64,000 nucleotides of DNA from Dryococelus australis (Eukaryota; Arthropoda; Insecta; Phasmatodea; Phasmatidae). Made by a program: the position numbers and the translations under genes. The stretch is taken from the NCBI GenBank assembly GCA_029891345.1, contig CM057002.1, forward strand, positions 15,018,295 to 15,082,294. Direction: 5' to 3'. Below the pieces are notes generated by a model. That model searched no databases, was not told where the DNA came from, and was given only the letters and a program-made list of their open reading frames with translations. This document shows, in pieces, positions 12,398 through 22,979 of the stretch. Position 1 is the stretch's first letter. The number at the start of each line of letters is the position of its first letter.

Positions 12398-12772
12398 TAT
12401 GGCCAGTTCCAGCAAAATACGCACTTTTGAAAGACACGCCGACATTACGTATTATTCCACCATTTATAAAATTAAAATGGCCATGGGTCTGATCACTTTA
12501 TTCATGCGTCGATCAAGTGGAACTTAAAACTAATTATAAAATAAATATTTTGCAAATTGGCTCATTCTTGCGCTGATGTGAATTAAAGCAAAGGAAAAAT
12601 AAATAAGTAATTTCAGTACTCAGGAAGTCTACTAACATTTTACATTCAACGTTGGGGCATGGAATAACTTTACCTTCACCGTTACCTACCTTACTGGGCG
12701 CATGCAGGTAGGGGCAGTGATGTTTTTCAAAGGTTGATTTTAAAAATACCTTATTAATCGTCAACGGGCTAT
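12398..12772 (+). mobile_element. Family A MITE, copy 4, right end amplified
   Basis: Left end is a worn terminal repeat (TATGGCCAG...AAATACGCACTTTTGAAAG) and the interior is shortened. The right terminal repeat (TTATTAATCGTCAACGGGCTA) is also the first part of the adjoining 41-bp tandem array, so the array grew from this element's terminus plus host flank. Confidence 0.8.
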
Positions 12773-13076
12773 TGAAGACCAGAATAATGCCTTATTAATC
12801 GTCAACGGGCTATTGAAGACCAGAATAATACCTTATTAATCGTCAACGGGCTATTGAAGACCAGAATAATACCTTATTAATCGTCAACGGGCTATTGAAG
12901 ACCAGAATAATGCCTTATTAATCGTCAACGGGCTATTGAAGACCAGAATAATACCTTATTAATCGTCAACATGCTATTGAAGACCAGAATAATACCTTAT
13001 TAATCGTCAACGGGCTATTGAAGACCAGAATAATACCTTATTAATCGTCAACGGGCTATTGAAGACCAGAATAATG
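12749..13076. repeat. 8 x 41-bp minisatellite seeded by a MITE terminus
   Basis: Exactly eight head-to-tail 41-bp units (328 bp). Each has about 24 bp from the family A right terminal repeat (CCTTATTAATCGTCAAC...) and about 17 bp of flanking DNA (TTGAAGACCAGAATAAT). The units are almost identical. The last base alternates G,A,A,G,A,A,A,G, and unit 6 has AT instead of GG after CAAC. This suggests recent expansion by unequal exchange or replication slippage. Confidence 0.95.
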
Positions 13077-13752
13077 CGTATGCAAAACAACAAAGAGGCA
13101 CAGAATAGAGACCGAGTTGGTCTGTCGTCGTTGCACCGAGAGGAATATTTAGTTGCGTAAACCAAACAGAATTACTTTAAAAGTACTTGTTTACAATAAA
13201 CAACAATTTGTTTGTTCACTCAAAAAATCTGCTGTTGCACCAAACATCTGCATTAGTTCCTTTGGGCCAAAAAAAAAATCATTAAAAAATATTTTGTTAA
13301 TCCGAACAATCATACGTAAGAATTTTATATCATGCATTATTTACTTCGGCGTTTTATCATCATTTTTTCTTTTAATTCAGCACGTTAATAATATCGTTAT
13401 CGGTCCATCAGATATACTGTTACCAACATTCCTCGAAAACTCGTGTTGGAATGCACATGGATACAATACTTTTCTGATCAGATATCCCCTGCAAGTTCTC
13501 AGAAATCCTTCCATTAATAATATTCCACAACTAGCTATTGATGCCATTTCACTTTTTTTGTTGTTTGGTCCAGCCTTCGTAACAACAAACGGCGGCCACT
13601 ATCGACATAACTGCCACTGTCTTTAATAAACAAATAATGTAAATGTTAGAAAAAAAGTACCATCTTATGAATATGTAAAAGATTGCAATTCTACGTGTAT
13701 ACGTCTGTTCCGAGAACAAAACAATTTTTGCTGAGCGAGCTACAATCCTAGA
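13077..13752. other. Unannotated spacer
   Basis: Holds a 157-codon open frame (13153-13626, +) that starts at TTG and has no in-frame ATG. I do not consider it a gene. No repeat family recognised. Confidence 0.5.
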
Positions 13753-13990
13753 AGAGTGGCTCTTAACAGCGAGGTCTCGAAAGCCGATGAGTGTGATTGA
13801 AGTGAATATGAAGCGGCACCGGAATGAGCGCGCGGGGAAAATGGGATATCCCCGAGAAAACCCGCCGACCAATGACATCGTCCGGCACGATTCCCACATG
13901 CGAAAGCCCGGCAGTGGCCCGGCCGGGGATTGAACCCGGTTCGCTTTGGCGGGAGGCGAGCATAGGCTAACCGCTCAGCCACCGCGGCCA
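13753..13990 (-). mobile_element. tRNA-derived SINE type 1, copy 2
   Basis: Nearly full-length, about 238 bp. On the minus strand: GGCCGCGGTGGCTGAGCGG head (A box), B box GGGTTCAATCCCC, and the body with GGGAATCGTGCCGGACGATG, ending CTCTTAA...GCCACTC. The head resembles tRNA-Ser/Leu-type A boxes. Confidence 0.92.
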
Positions 13991-14017
13991 CTGGTATTTT
14001 ATAAAGCCAGAAAAAAC

Positions 14018-14198
14018 TATAGGTTATTCGTGGTAATATGTGCGCTTCTGAAATCAACCTTTGAACAATGTCACATGTATTTTGAAATGCACACCCGTCC
14101 AGCCAATATGGCGCCGACGGAGAGGAAGTTCCACGTGTTTACCTAGAACTAAAAGTTTTAGGTTAACGTTTGCGAACACTGAAATAATTACTTCCGCT
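14018..14198 (-). mobile_element. Family A MITE, 5' half
   Basis: Begins with a recognisable terminal repeat (TATAGGTTATTCGTGGTAA...) and runs through diverged A blocks (AAATCAACCTTTGAA, GAGAGGAAGTTCCACG) to about the midpoint, where a SINE body replaces the rest. Confidence 0.65.
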
Positions 14199-14402
14199 TT
14201 CAATCCCTTGGCCGGGCCACTGCCGGGTTTTCGCATGTGGGAATCGTGCGGACGATGCCGCTGGTCGGCGGGTTTTCTAAGGGGGACCTCCCGTTTCCCG
14301 CCGCCCTTTCATTTCGGCGCTGCTCCATACTCACCCCCCCCCCCCCACTTCACCCTCATCGGCTCTCAAGACCTCGCTGTTAAGAGCCGACCAAATCTCG
14401 TT
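14199..14402 (+). mobile_element. tRNA-derived SINE type 1, copy 3, 5'-truncated
   Basis: Starts inside the B-box region (CAATCCC) and continues through GCCGGGCCACTGCCGGGTTT to CTCTCAAGACCTCGCTG. A run of about 13 C interrupts the body at 14333-14346. The A box is lost, so it could not be transcribed from its own promoter. Confidence 0.85.
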
Positions 14403-14439
14403 CACTCACTCAGTTTACAAAATAGTACCTGTGATGAGT

Positions 14440-14715
14440 ACAGGACAGAAAATCTTAACAAATATTTGTACATAAAATACGAATACAGCGTCGTAGAACA
14501 ATAACAAGTCCCGTGTAAAAGTTTTGTGCTAATACATTATTTAGATTCAACACACTTATTTTCTCAATGTTTTGATTTGTATTGATTATAAATGAAATGT
14601 TATAATTTATAAATAAAATAGACGTAAAATTTCTATATAACCAGAAATAAGATAACTTTATTTTAACAGTAGTTCTAAACACTTGTGCTGTATGACATAT
14701 TTAAGAAACAACGAC
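14440..14715 (+). repeat. Family C repeat, copy 1
   Basis: Matches 45960-46190 over about 200 bp. The clearest shared run reads ATAATTTATAAATAAAATA followed by AACCAGAAATAAG (AACCAAAAATAAG in the other copy). AT-rich, with no coding capacity and unclear ends. Confidence 0.5.
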
Positions 14716-14731
14716 ACATTTCATGTATGTG

Positions 14732-15040
14732 TAGGGACAGGAAAGTTTCGCGAGTTCAATGACCTGTAGACTAGACTCCTCAGTCCTCTGCATACTTGAG
14801 TCTCAGCTGTGTGTTCATTGGCTGTTACCCCACACCTGGTAGTTATGGGATTCGTAAGGTGTTTCCTTGCAAGCCTGCCATTGGCTCAGAGGTGTGAAGG
14901 GATTGGGGGGGGGGGGGAGGGTCTAATAAACTGTGATCCAATTACGAAGGTGACTTCACTGTATATTTTTCAAAGGTTTGATTGAAAAAAATGTCAAGAA
15001 ACCGCGAATAAACTACAAAGTTTCGTCGTCACAGTTAATC
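14732..15040 (+). mobile_element. Family E hAT-type MITE, copy 1 (partial)
   Basis: Starts TAGGGACAGGAAAG like the complete E copy at 29996-30281. It shares CGAGTTCAATGACCTGTAGAC and GTTCATTGGCTGTTAC with the copies at 20.0 kb (-) and 28.7 kb, and GATCCAATTACGAAGGTGA with the one at 20.0 kb. A run of 13 G lies inside. The matching right terminus was not found. Confidence 0.6.
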
Positions 15041-15990
15041 GCATGTAGTAATACGAGCCTTCATGATCTAGAACAGTAAGTAGGCTTACGTTTTGCGTGT
15101 CAGTCGTCCACAAAGAAGATCACTAGGCATCGAGCATACCAGTGTACACAGCCGGCCAAAAATAACCTTCGTGTGCAGCAGGTATACAAAACTGTGTACA
15201 TCGGCTATGAACGGACTAAGTTAGCAGCAAACTTCCGTCATTAACGCACTGCCTTTTACGTTCTGCGTACTGGGTCTTCCTGGGTGATTCTTGTACATAT
15301 TTAATGCCGTGAATACAAAACCAAAACACATTATCATTCATTCGCATCTCATTTCAATTTAAAATGTAAGAGAAGTGCGGATTAAGTAGAACACAGCGGT
15401 AGCCAAGCTCGTGGGGAAATGCACAATAGAAATTTTCACCATCTGAGTGCAGATTTAAAGCACGGTTTGGCACTGTAACGGCAGCGCAGCTTCCAAAAAA
15501 ATTAACGTGTGCCGACTCCGTTTCAAAGGGCTTTCATAATAACAACGCGGCATGAAAATTTCACTTGCAGGTTCGGAATATTCAGTCCCCTCTTCCCCTC
15601 TCCCAAACAGTCTTTCACGTTGCGTGGCAGCCCTGAATTTCCTTTTACTATTTTTTTCTTTTTTTTTTTCCTGTTTGTGCCACTCAAGCAATACAAGCAC
15701 AGCTGACGCAGGTCGGAATAAAATTTCACGTATGGCGCGGTTTTGCGGTCTCTGTTCAGGGAAGAATAAAAGAAAGGCGATGTAGCTGGCATTTAGCGGG
15801 AATTGCCTTCCTAGCGATACTGCCAAACCTGCGGGTCTCTCGGCTGCTGAGCAAGCCAACTGCTAACTTAACGTTAAACCACGGTTCGTGCCGCTCCACT
15901 CCGATTTGAAGATTTCGTTTTGTTCCAGAAGCTTCAAGTCGTGGCGTGCAGAATTCACGTTATTATTTCCTGGCATCCTATACTTGCACG
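15041..15990. other. Unannotated spacer
   Basis: Overlapping open frames of 65-134 codons on both strands around 15455-15860 include a T-rich tract and are not protein-like. No repeat copy recognised. Confidence 0.45.
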
Positions 15991-16413
15991 TATAGTCTGT
16001 TCGTGGCAAACGGAGCGGTTTCGAAAGTCCTGCTGAATATCTACTTGTATGCACATCGTGTATCCTTCCGCCTTATGTAAAATTAACATTGCCGTGGGCC
16101 TAGTCACTTTATTCATGCGTCGGTCAAGTGGAAACGTAAAATTATTAGGAAAGTGAATATTTGACAAATTTGATAACTCCTTAAACTTAGGTGTATTAAA
16201 AACAGAAATCAAGAATATATACTTTCAGAAGTTACAAATGTTTACCTACAAATTTTAACTCGACGGGAAGACTACTTTCCCTCCGTGTCGTTGCCAACTT
16301 AACTGGACGCACGGCACCAAGTGTGCCCGTTCAAATACATGCAGGTAGGGGCAGTGACTTTTTTTTTCATCGGTTGATTTCAAAAGCGGTCAGTTGACCG
16401 TGAACAGGCTATA
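15991..16413 (+). mobile_element. Family A MITE, copy 5
   Basis: Full length. Ends TATAGTCTGTTCGTGGCAAA and GACCGTGAACAGGCTATA. Interior blocks in family order, including CATGCGTCGGTCAAGTGGAA and CATGCAGGTAGGGGCAGTGA. Confidence 0.88.
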
Positions 16414-17251
16414 CTAAATCACTGCAGGAAAAATGTATTGCTAGTTATGTCCGGTATACTTGTAATATGCATGAAGATCTTTAAACCAGATTCCGAACGA
16501 AATCTAGGAGATCGCCTCATCTGTGTATCTACGTATATGTGTGTACCGAATTTCACCAAACTCGATACTCTTATATTCAAAATGGCCGTAATTTAAGTCT
16601 TTTGGTTTCTATGGCGCGTCAGGAACCGTCAGAAGTTAATTGATGAATTATTGCCTGTATTATTCTGCCATTTTTGAAGGTACCGCCACCTTGGTAGATA
16701 AGACTTATTCGCCATATCTCAGGAAACACTACCAATTCCCGCATAATTGAGCAGAAAACACGTAAATATAATCCATCTAAAAAAGAGCGTTGTCCCATTT
16801 TTAAAACAGCGACTTTACAAATAGTTTACGTTAGTATGTCATCCATAGCAAAATGTTACTCATACTTCAACCGAAGTTTGTATGCTGGCAGTACCTTTTA
16901 CGAGCATGAAACACGCCGATTCGTGGCAAGTCTACTCAAATGATGCGTTTCCAATTCGAAATAAAAGTGACGCGAAGGAACACACGATTTACGCGAAATG
17001 AGTTCCTTCTCGGTTCTATTTCAAAGCATTCTAACTCAGATCCGCTTCCGCTATTGGAAGGTTTCAACAGCTACGCGTGTTAGATAACTGCCCGTTGATC
17101 ACAGGCGTCCAGTAACCGAGTATCACATCATATCTGATTGGCCGTGTCAGATACCACTCTGTCACAGAATAGCGAGTAGGTTCGTACCTACACAACAGAA
17201 ATGAGCGGCGGTTCCTTTCATGTAAGCTAACTTGATCGCCCATTGGCCTTG
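16414..17251. other. Unannotated spacer
   Basis: A phrase at about 16545 (CCGAATTTCACCAAACTCG) resembles one near 50710, hinting at an old dispersed repeat. Otherwise nothing recognisable. Confidence 0.4.
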
Positions 17252-18101
17252 GGGCCGCGGTGCCTGAGCGAGTAGACTTTTTTAAAATTTATTTTATCAA
17301 CCCTACTTAGCTGTACAGCCATCCAAGGTGTTCATTTCTATCATGACTACTACAATTTAACAAACAGTATATAAGTTATATAAATTCACAATTTTTTTTT
17401 TTGTGGGAGGATGGCTGTTCGTCTGGGTGCCCGTTTTTTAAGCTACAAATTCTATTTCTATTCAAAAGCATCATTCACAATTCCTAGAAAGGTGGTGAGC
17501 TATTCTGCCCCGACCGAGACAGCTCCCCGACGGGTATCCTTTCGGCCGCCCCCCGTTTCGCCGCCACCTCCGGAACAGACCAGGGACCGGGAGTCTCACG
17601 AATCCGCCCGCGCGACCAGACGCCGTCGGTCACGCACACAGCTAACTAGCCTTTCGGCCGGTCCGTCATGGCACCCAACGGTCGAATGCCCACGCCCAGG
17701 AACCCGAAGGCCTCCAGCCCCCTCCCTATCTGTACTATTCTATTTTTTTTTGCCCACCGTTCTGCCCCAACCTAAGCATCGTCCAGGACATCGAAGCACC
17801 CCTTCTGGACACCCAGGCCTTCGTTTCCCGGCGGACGAGGGAATGAAGCTCCGCTCCTCGGGCGCTTCCCCCCCTTTTTTTTTGAGCGGGTAGACTGCTC
17901 GCTTCCCACCGGGTTTTATCCCCAGGCCGGTCACTCTTGATTTTCGCAAGTGGCAATCATGCCGGACGATGCCACTGGTTGGCGTTTTTTTTGGTACTCT
18001 CCAGTTTCCCCCGCCCTTGCATTCCGGCGCTGCTCCATTCTTACCTCGTTTCACCCTCATCAACTCTCAAGACCTCGGTGTTAAGAGCCACACAAATCTC
18101 T
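17252..18101 (+). mobile_element. tRNA-derived SINE type 1, copy 4, split by an insertion
   Basis: The SINE head GGGCCGCGGTGCCTGAGCG lies at 17252-17278. The rest resumes at 17884 with GAGCGGGTAGACTGCTCGC and runs to about 18101 (TTAAGAGCCACACAAATC). Between them is a 605-bp insert. The 13 bp GAGCGRGTAGACT occur at both edges as a target duplication. Confidence 0.88.
17279..17883 (-). mobile_element. Unclassified retroposed insert inside a SINE
   Basis: Flanked by a 13-bp target duplication (17266-17278 and 17884-17896, one mismatch). On the minus strand it ends GATAAAATAAATTTT followed by a short A-run, which looks like a polyadenylated 3' end. The 5' part is strikingly GC-rich, with internal A-runs. 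A 160-codon plus-strand frame (17411-17893) is rich in proline, arginine and serine and looks like a composition artefact. A 5'-truncated LINE or processed transcript is likeliest; no family motif was seen. Confidence 0.6.
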
Positions 18102-18321
18102 ACCCTGCAGTCCAGTACGACGGCAGCGAGTTTTTATTGATGAATTTTAGATGTACGCGTTACTTTTACAAAACTGTGTTCTAATTGTTCTTTATATTAC
18201 ATGCCGTGTCTCTTAGACTGCTTTCTATGCCACTTGGTGTACCTCGTTCAGCCAGAGAAAAGAACATGATCTTAAGCTTTGCACTGAACAAAATCAGCTA
18301 TTTTGTTTCGAAGTGTGCTAG

Positions 18322-18560
18322 TATAGGTTATTCACGGTAAAGTGAGCATTTTCGAAGCCCTTTCATTCGAAATAATAGTCAATAAATGTATTTTATTGTA
18401 TCCATAGACGTTAACTTTCGAGCCCGGTGAAATATATACACTTTGTTTATTACTTACATGTCAATATTTATTTTAAAAAGTGGTGGAACGATAAAAAATG
18501 GCTGGTAGAAAAAAGTAACTAGGGCCGCGTAAGTGCTCACTTTACCGTGAACAGCCTACA
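18322..18560 (-). mobile_element. Family B MITE, copy 2
   Basis: 239 bp with both terminal repeats (TATAGGTTATTCACGGTAAA; TTACCGTGAACAGCCTACA). The interior is inverted relative to copy 1, with the AATAAATGTATTTTATTG block near the start. Confidence 0.87.
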
Positions 18561-19197
18561 GAAATCAGTATGATACCCTGAAACTCATCGGTGGTAATGT
18601 GTTTATTTGCGCATTATTGATGCGCTAGTTATCTCGTAAATAAAAATCACGATAATTAAATTATACGTTTTTTTTTTTAAATTAAAAATTGTAACATTTT
18701 TAAGGAAGTTTATGTTCATTCAAACGAAAAATGAATTTCAAAAGCAAACACACGCAAAATTACACAGGTAGAAAATTCATTCCAGTTTTGAAATAATTCC
18801 GTTTGCAACCTGTTTTCATATACGACACGATTTTATTTAATCGTTCTCTTTATTTGGGAACTACACGGCATTGAAGAGCCAATTCCAGGTGCGGAAGTGA
18901 CGGCCAATTTACGTGATTATTTGCGTACAGAAATGTTTGTTGCAACAGCTCGCTGGGACAGAACGCTTATGAATGTCGAGTACGTGCGCCGCAACTCTCA
19001 CGTTGCGCGGCTGCCAAAGCGGGAACGCGCAGCAGCTCTCGACAATGTCCACGTCATCAATTGGCTCGCGAAATCAACGGTCACGGCGGTGTTGGAGGGA
19101 AGTTCGGCTGTTGCAGTGAATTATTATTCCGTTCTGTCGCCATTTGAGAGCGTTATCATGAGCGACACGCGATTATCGCGGAATAATTTTATGACTT
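18561..19197. other. Spacer with unclassified open frame
   Basis: Between two B MITEs. A plus-strand open frame at 18897-19208 (about 103 codons, GTG start, GC-richer than its flanks) runs into the next MITE. Its peptide is not one I recognise, and it lacks an ATG near the start, so I leave it unannotated as a gene. Confidence 0.4.
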
Positions 19198-19437
19198 TAG
19201 GCTGTTAACGACAAAGTGAGCACTTTTTAAGACCCTCCCGACCGACATTAATGGTAAATAAATATCTATTATTGCTGCCTCAGGCATTGGATTGTTATGG
19301 TGGTGAAATGTATACACTGTGTTTATTGGTTACATTGCAATGTTTATATTAAAAAGCAGCAGGAAGATGGAAAATGGTTGAAAGTAAAAATTTTTAAGTG
19401 CCTTAAAATGTGGCAACTTTACCGGAAACAGCCTATA
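19198..19437 (-). mobile_element. Family B MITE, copy 3
   Basis: Ends TAGGCTGTTAACGACAAAG and TTACCGGAAACAGCCTATA, with an internal AAATAAATATCTATTATTG block as in copy 2. About 240 bp. Confidence 0.83.
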
Positions 19438-19599
19438 GTTGTAGTTCATAACACTAGCTCAGGTACACTTTCGTGTTTGGATGTTTTCCGTAATACGTGT
19501 TTTAGGTGCGTTCCCGCGAATCACAGGCGTACAGCCTCGGAGTTACATTATTCTAATTGGTCAGGCAATAAGCATAGGAAAACTTCACGCATTATATTA

Positions 19600-19641
19600 A
19601 GGAGAAAATAAAAGTGCTTGCTTTACAGTGAACAACCTATA
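19600..19641. repeat. Solo A/B-type terminal repeat
   Basis: AAAAGTGCTTGCTTTACAG continuing to GAACAACCTATA is a clear right terminus of the A/B group. No convincing matching left end or interior was found, so it is a fragment. Confidence 0.6.
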
Positions 19642-19649
19642 TAAAAACG

Positions 19650-19930
19650 TTTTCACTCTATCTGTTGTCATCATTAAAAATATCTTTCACTCATGCATCA
19701 AGTCCAGCAGTCCAGCCTGCCAGCCGCACACTCTACTGTTCAATATATGTACGCTGTCGCAGACTTCACTTCCGCTGGTCCACAGGTTCATCCGCTGCTC
19801 GTCGCTCGTTCTTCTATCGCTCAGCCACTCATCAGCTCCAACTCAAAACTGCCGACTCGGACAGCTGCCGAAAAATCTATAACCATCGCTGACCATCTCG
19901 AAGGTTCAACACACCCCGAGTTGCGCTGAG
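19650..19930 (-). mobile_element. Family L repeat, copy 2 (fragment)
   Basis: Read as plus strand it matches the 25.1-kb copy: TCTTTCACTCATGCATCAAG, then AGTCCAGCCTGCCAGCCGCAC, then CTTCCGCTGGTCC and CTATCGCTCAG. It is therefore the leader-like part of family L in reverse. The TATA region is not conserved here. Confidence 0.6.
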
Positions 19931-19984
19931 AGAACGAGGTCAGTATTAAGGAGCATTCTTCAGATATAGGCCGAAAAACAATAT

Positions 19985-20258
19985 GACCAGAGTCAGCAAG
20001 ATGTGGCAGACAAGATAGACATCAAACACATATACAGTGAATTCACCTTTGCAATTGGATCAGAGTTTATTATACATGCCCTGGACGCCTCTGAGACAAT
20101 AGTAGACTTGCCAGGAAACAAGTAGCGAATCCCATACCGCCAGGAGTGAGGTAACAATGAGGCAGCAGCCAATGAACAAACATCTGAGGCTCTAGTGTAC
20201 ACAGGCCTGTGAAGTCTAGCTTAGAGGTCATTGAACTCGCGAAATTCTCCTCTCCCTA
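19985..20258 (-). mobile_element. Family E hAT-type MITE, copy 2
   Basis: On the minus strand starts TAGGGAGAGGAG, then TTTCGCGAGTTCAATGACC, GTTCATTGGCTGCTGCC and GATCCAATTGCAAAGGTGA, in the same order as copy 1. The far end is uncertain. Confidence 0.6.
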
Positions 20259-20629
20259 GGAATTCATTATTCTTAACTAACCTGTTATAAAATAGTTACC
20301 ATAGCCACTGCTATGACTAACTAACTGGAATGCCCTCACCTTAATCATTGTTCCGGATGCTATTTGTGGCAGGCGGTAGGGTGGACGGCCGGACGTACCC
20401 ATTTCTGGTTCTTCTCTTGGCGATGGCTTGATGAGGAAAGACGACGCGTCCAGCCTTTTGTTGGCCTACATAGGCGCGTTGTTTGGCATACTCGTCCCCG
20501 ATTGCTGGCAGGTGGAGGGGGTTTCTGCAGCGATCTTCGCACGGTGATTAGTGCAATCCCGCTCGCGCCCTGATTTAATATTCGAAGGTGTGATCAGGCA
20601 GGGATGTTACTTAAGGCCTGATCACATCG

Positions 20630-20785
20630 TTACAAAATGCTGTGTAGCCAGAAGGACGATGGTAAGTGTAAATACACAGACCAACACAACTTGTAGAGCT
20701 GTAGTGGAGAATATATGCAGCTCACTTCAGTCTTGTCCTCAGTGCAAATTAATTTATGTCGTCCTCAAAGCGTTAGGAATACAAT
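20630..20785 (+). repeat. Family D repeat, 3' part
   Basis: Matches 29000-29147: GTAGCCAGAAGGACGATGG, ACCAACACAACTTGTAGAGC, GCAGCTCACTTCAGTCTTGT and GTCCTCAAAGCGTTAGG. No coding capacity. The family seems to end at a phrase like TCAAAGGGTTA. Confidence 0.65.
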
Positions 20786-21097
20786 CATACATTGGGTACG
20801 CGCAGTCTATATAAGAAGTAGACGATATCTGTCTGTCTGCCTGTCCGTCTTTGATACCTCGAAGTCGCTTGAAACTCAACAGAAGTTCTTCAAATTTTGC
20901 GGACCGAATCCTCAGTGTAAAATACAAGTCAAGTTCGAATTTCAGCAAGATCAGATTACGCAATCATGACCTTTTACCGTAAAAACTCATTTTTAATTAC
21001 TTTTTCCTTATGAAAAGTTTTGTATTAATGCATAGAGAATGTTGCATAGAGATATGAAGGTAATGAAATATCATTTTTGTTTACTTTAAATGTCTCG
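20786..21097. other. Unannotated spacer
   Basis: Includes a short CTGTCTGTCTGCCTGTCCGT run. The surrounding phrase (CTTCAAATTTTGCGGACCG) has the feel of an old dispersed repeat but has no partner in this window. Confidence 0.4.
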
Positions 21098-21114
21098 CTT
21101 CAATGTTGAGTTAA

Positions 21115-21243
21115 GTGGAGCCACAGTGGCTCAGTGGATAGAGCGATTCTAAGTGGGGTCTTAGTGGCTCAGTTGATAGAACTATGTTAATTGGGGCTAC
21201 AGTGACAAAGTGGATAGAGCAATATTCAATGAAACCGCAGTCA
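21115..21243 (+). mobile_element. Retroposed triple tRNA 5'-fragment
   Basis: Three tandem units of 38 bp each carry a tRNA-like A-box arm. They start at 21125 (AGTGGCTCAGTGGATAGAGC), 21163 (AGTGGCTCAGTTGATAGAAC) and 21201 (AGTGACAAAGTGGATAGAGC). The 129-bp insert is flanked by a 17-bp direct repeat, CTTCRATGTTGAGTTAA (21098-21114 and 21244-21260), as left by LINE-mediated insertion. No B box is present. It is probably a template-switched retrocopy of a tRNA or SINE head, since it has no intact tRNA fold. Confidence 0.7.
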
Positions 21244-21260
21244 CTTCGATGTTGAGTTAA

Positions 21261-21600
21261 TTTCACATCATTTCATTATTACCTACATATATCTATGCAA
21301 TTTCTTTCTAGTCTTTCAACCAAATGTTTTAACATGGTAACTGTTCTAGCCCCGTGACAATACGGGGCTGGGTCCTCTAATATACAATAATCCGATATGC
21401 TATCTCGCGTCTGTGTACTTATTTACTCCGGGCGTTGTCGTTCGTCGTGGAAACTGCATAATATAAAAATCCACACAGAAACAAAAAGAATTGACAATAT
21501 CTGTTACTACTTACTAGATATGGAAACAATATTAAGCGAATCCCGCAGAAGAAATTCTGTAATAGCCTGTAGCTAAAAGTGAGTTACTTTACAATTTTAT
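21261..21600. other. Unannotated spacer
   Basis: AT-rich sequence between two tRNA-derived retroposons. Nothing else recognised. Confidence 0.45.
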
Positions 21601-21841
21601 GGGTCGCTGTGGCTGAACGGTTAGCCTGCTCGCCTCCCATCGAGGCAAACCGGGTTCGTTGCCCGGCCGGGCCACTCCCGGATTTTCGCAAATGGGGATC
21701 GTGCTGGACGATGCAGTTGAACGGCGGGTTTTCTCGGGGATCTCCCGTTTCCCCCGCCCCTTCATTCCGGCGCTGCTCCATACTCACCTCACATGACCCT
21801 CTTCGACTGTCAATACCCCGATGTAAAGAGCCTCCCAAATG
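21601..21841 (+). mobile_element. tRNA-derived SINE type 1, copy 5
   Basis: Full length: GGTCGCTGTGGCTGAACGG head, B-box region CCGGGTTCGTTGCCC (mutated), the body with CGGGGATCTCCCGTTTCCCC, and tail AAAGAGCCTCCCAAATGTC. Confidence 0.92.
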
Positions 21842-22059
21842 TCAAAATTACCACTTATTGTTTACCTCGTAGACGTTATTCGTGACTGCTTTTTCATCAT
21901 AAATATTTTAGATTCCATGGTGTTTGCAAAATAACACATCAAAGTCAAAATTTTTATGTTTTTTTTTTAATGTAAAGATAAAACAACCTAACTATTTGCA
22001 GAAAATTCTACAATGTCAACTACTATTGTTATGTGGCGCTGTTCTGCATCGCGCAGGCG

Positions 22060-22680
22060 ACCGAGCGAAGAGTGCGTGGAAGACAGAGTAGTGATATGAT
22101 GGCGGGCGGCGAGTCAGGAGTCAACTTCGGCGGATAGAATATTTAAGTTTATCAAAGGAATATTCTGGTTTAATGCCCTCGTTTCTCTCAGCGTAGTACG
22201 GAGTGCGGAGAACCTTCGAGAACTGGTGACTGATACTATGTGAGCGCGACGGGGCCTCCAAGCAAGAGTTCTAAGAGAGTCGCGAGTTTTGACGATCATG
22301 CGGCCGTGAGCAATAGACGACGAGACAGAAGAGCAGAGAGTGGCGCCGGAAGTGACTAGTGGGAGGAAAATAAATCTGTTACTGCGAGCATCGGCGCAGG
22401 GAAGGTGTGACTGGCAGACTGGACATTTAGACTGGCTGCGTGAGTGTAGGACATTTCAAATGATTACAAATGACAGACATTGTGTGGCAATGAATACGAG
22501 TTTGATTGATTGTAATCAGATAAATATATTGGTAAGTACTTTAATTACAGCTGAGATATACAATAAATATTGTGCTCATTGAGAAATACAGAGTAACAGT
22601 GGAAATAGATACTGTATATTAATGCTGTAAATACAATTAGGTTAGGCTTATTGTAACACTATTGTCTGTACTGGGTGACG
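22060..22680 (+). mobile_element. Family L repeat, copy 3
   Basis: Shares with copy 1 the ordered blocks CAATAGACGACGAGACAG, GGGAGGAAAATAAATCTG, ACTGCGAGCATCGGCGCAG, GACTGGCTGCGTGAGTG and TTAATGCTGTAAATACA. The upstream part differs and has only a weak TATA-like AATATTTAAG near 22139. Probably a related LTR-like sequence. Ends uncertain. Confidence 0.5.
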
Positions 22681-22979
22681 TAAATATATTACAACACGCA
22701 CATAGACTGTTTATGCAGGCTTCTGTGGGTTTAAATGTCGCGGGACCCTGCAAATTAAATATGCGGAATATAACTGAACAGTCCGTTTGAAATCCTTTCT
22801 AAAATCTTGTGGCGAACGCAACACGGAACTTGTCCCGGACTTGGGCGAACAACCACGCAGACTATTAATAATCCAGACTCCACTGAGCTCCACGCCGCAC
22901 GAACTTGCAGCTGACCGCAGACCAACCATCTTGCCACCGCAGGGAGATCCACACAGTTCCTCGGCCAATGAGAGGCTAC
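22681..22979. other. Unannotated spacer after family L copy 3
   Basis: If copy 3 is an LTR, retroelement interior could follow here, but no gag/pol-like reading frame or primer-binding-site-like sequence was recognised. Confidence 0.35.

Noticed and set aside
12749..13076. Regular direct repeats that could suggest a CRISPR array
   Set aside because: Units are contiguous with no variable spacers, are derived from a MITE end, and the DNA is eukaryotic.
13153..13626. 157-codon open frame on the plus strand
   Set aside because: Starts at TTG, has no in-frame ATG, is AT-driven and hydrophobic by composition, and resembles no family.
15455..15859. 134-codon minus-strand frame
   Set aside because: Overlaps several other open frames on both strands around a T-rich tract; no ATG context or domain supports it.
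17411..17893. 160-codon plus-strand ATG frame rich in Pro/Arg/Ser
   Set aside because: It runs antisense to the poly(A)-ended retroposed insert and crosses its boundary into the SINE, so it is a composition artefact of GC-rich DNA.
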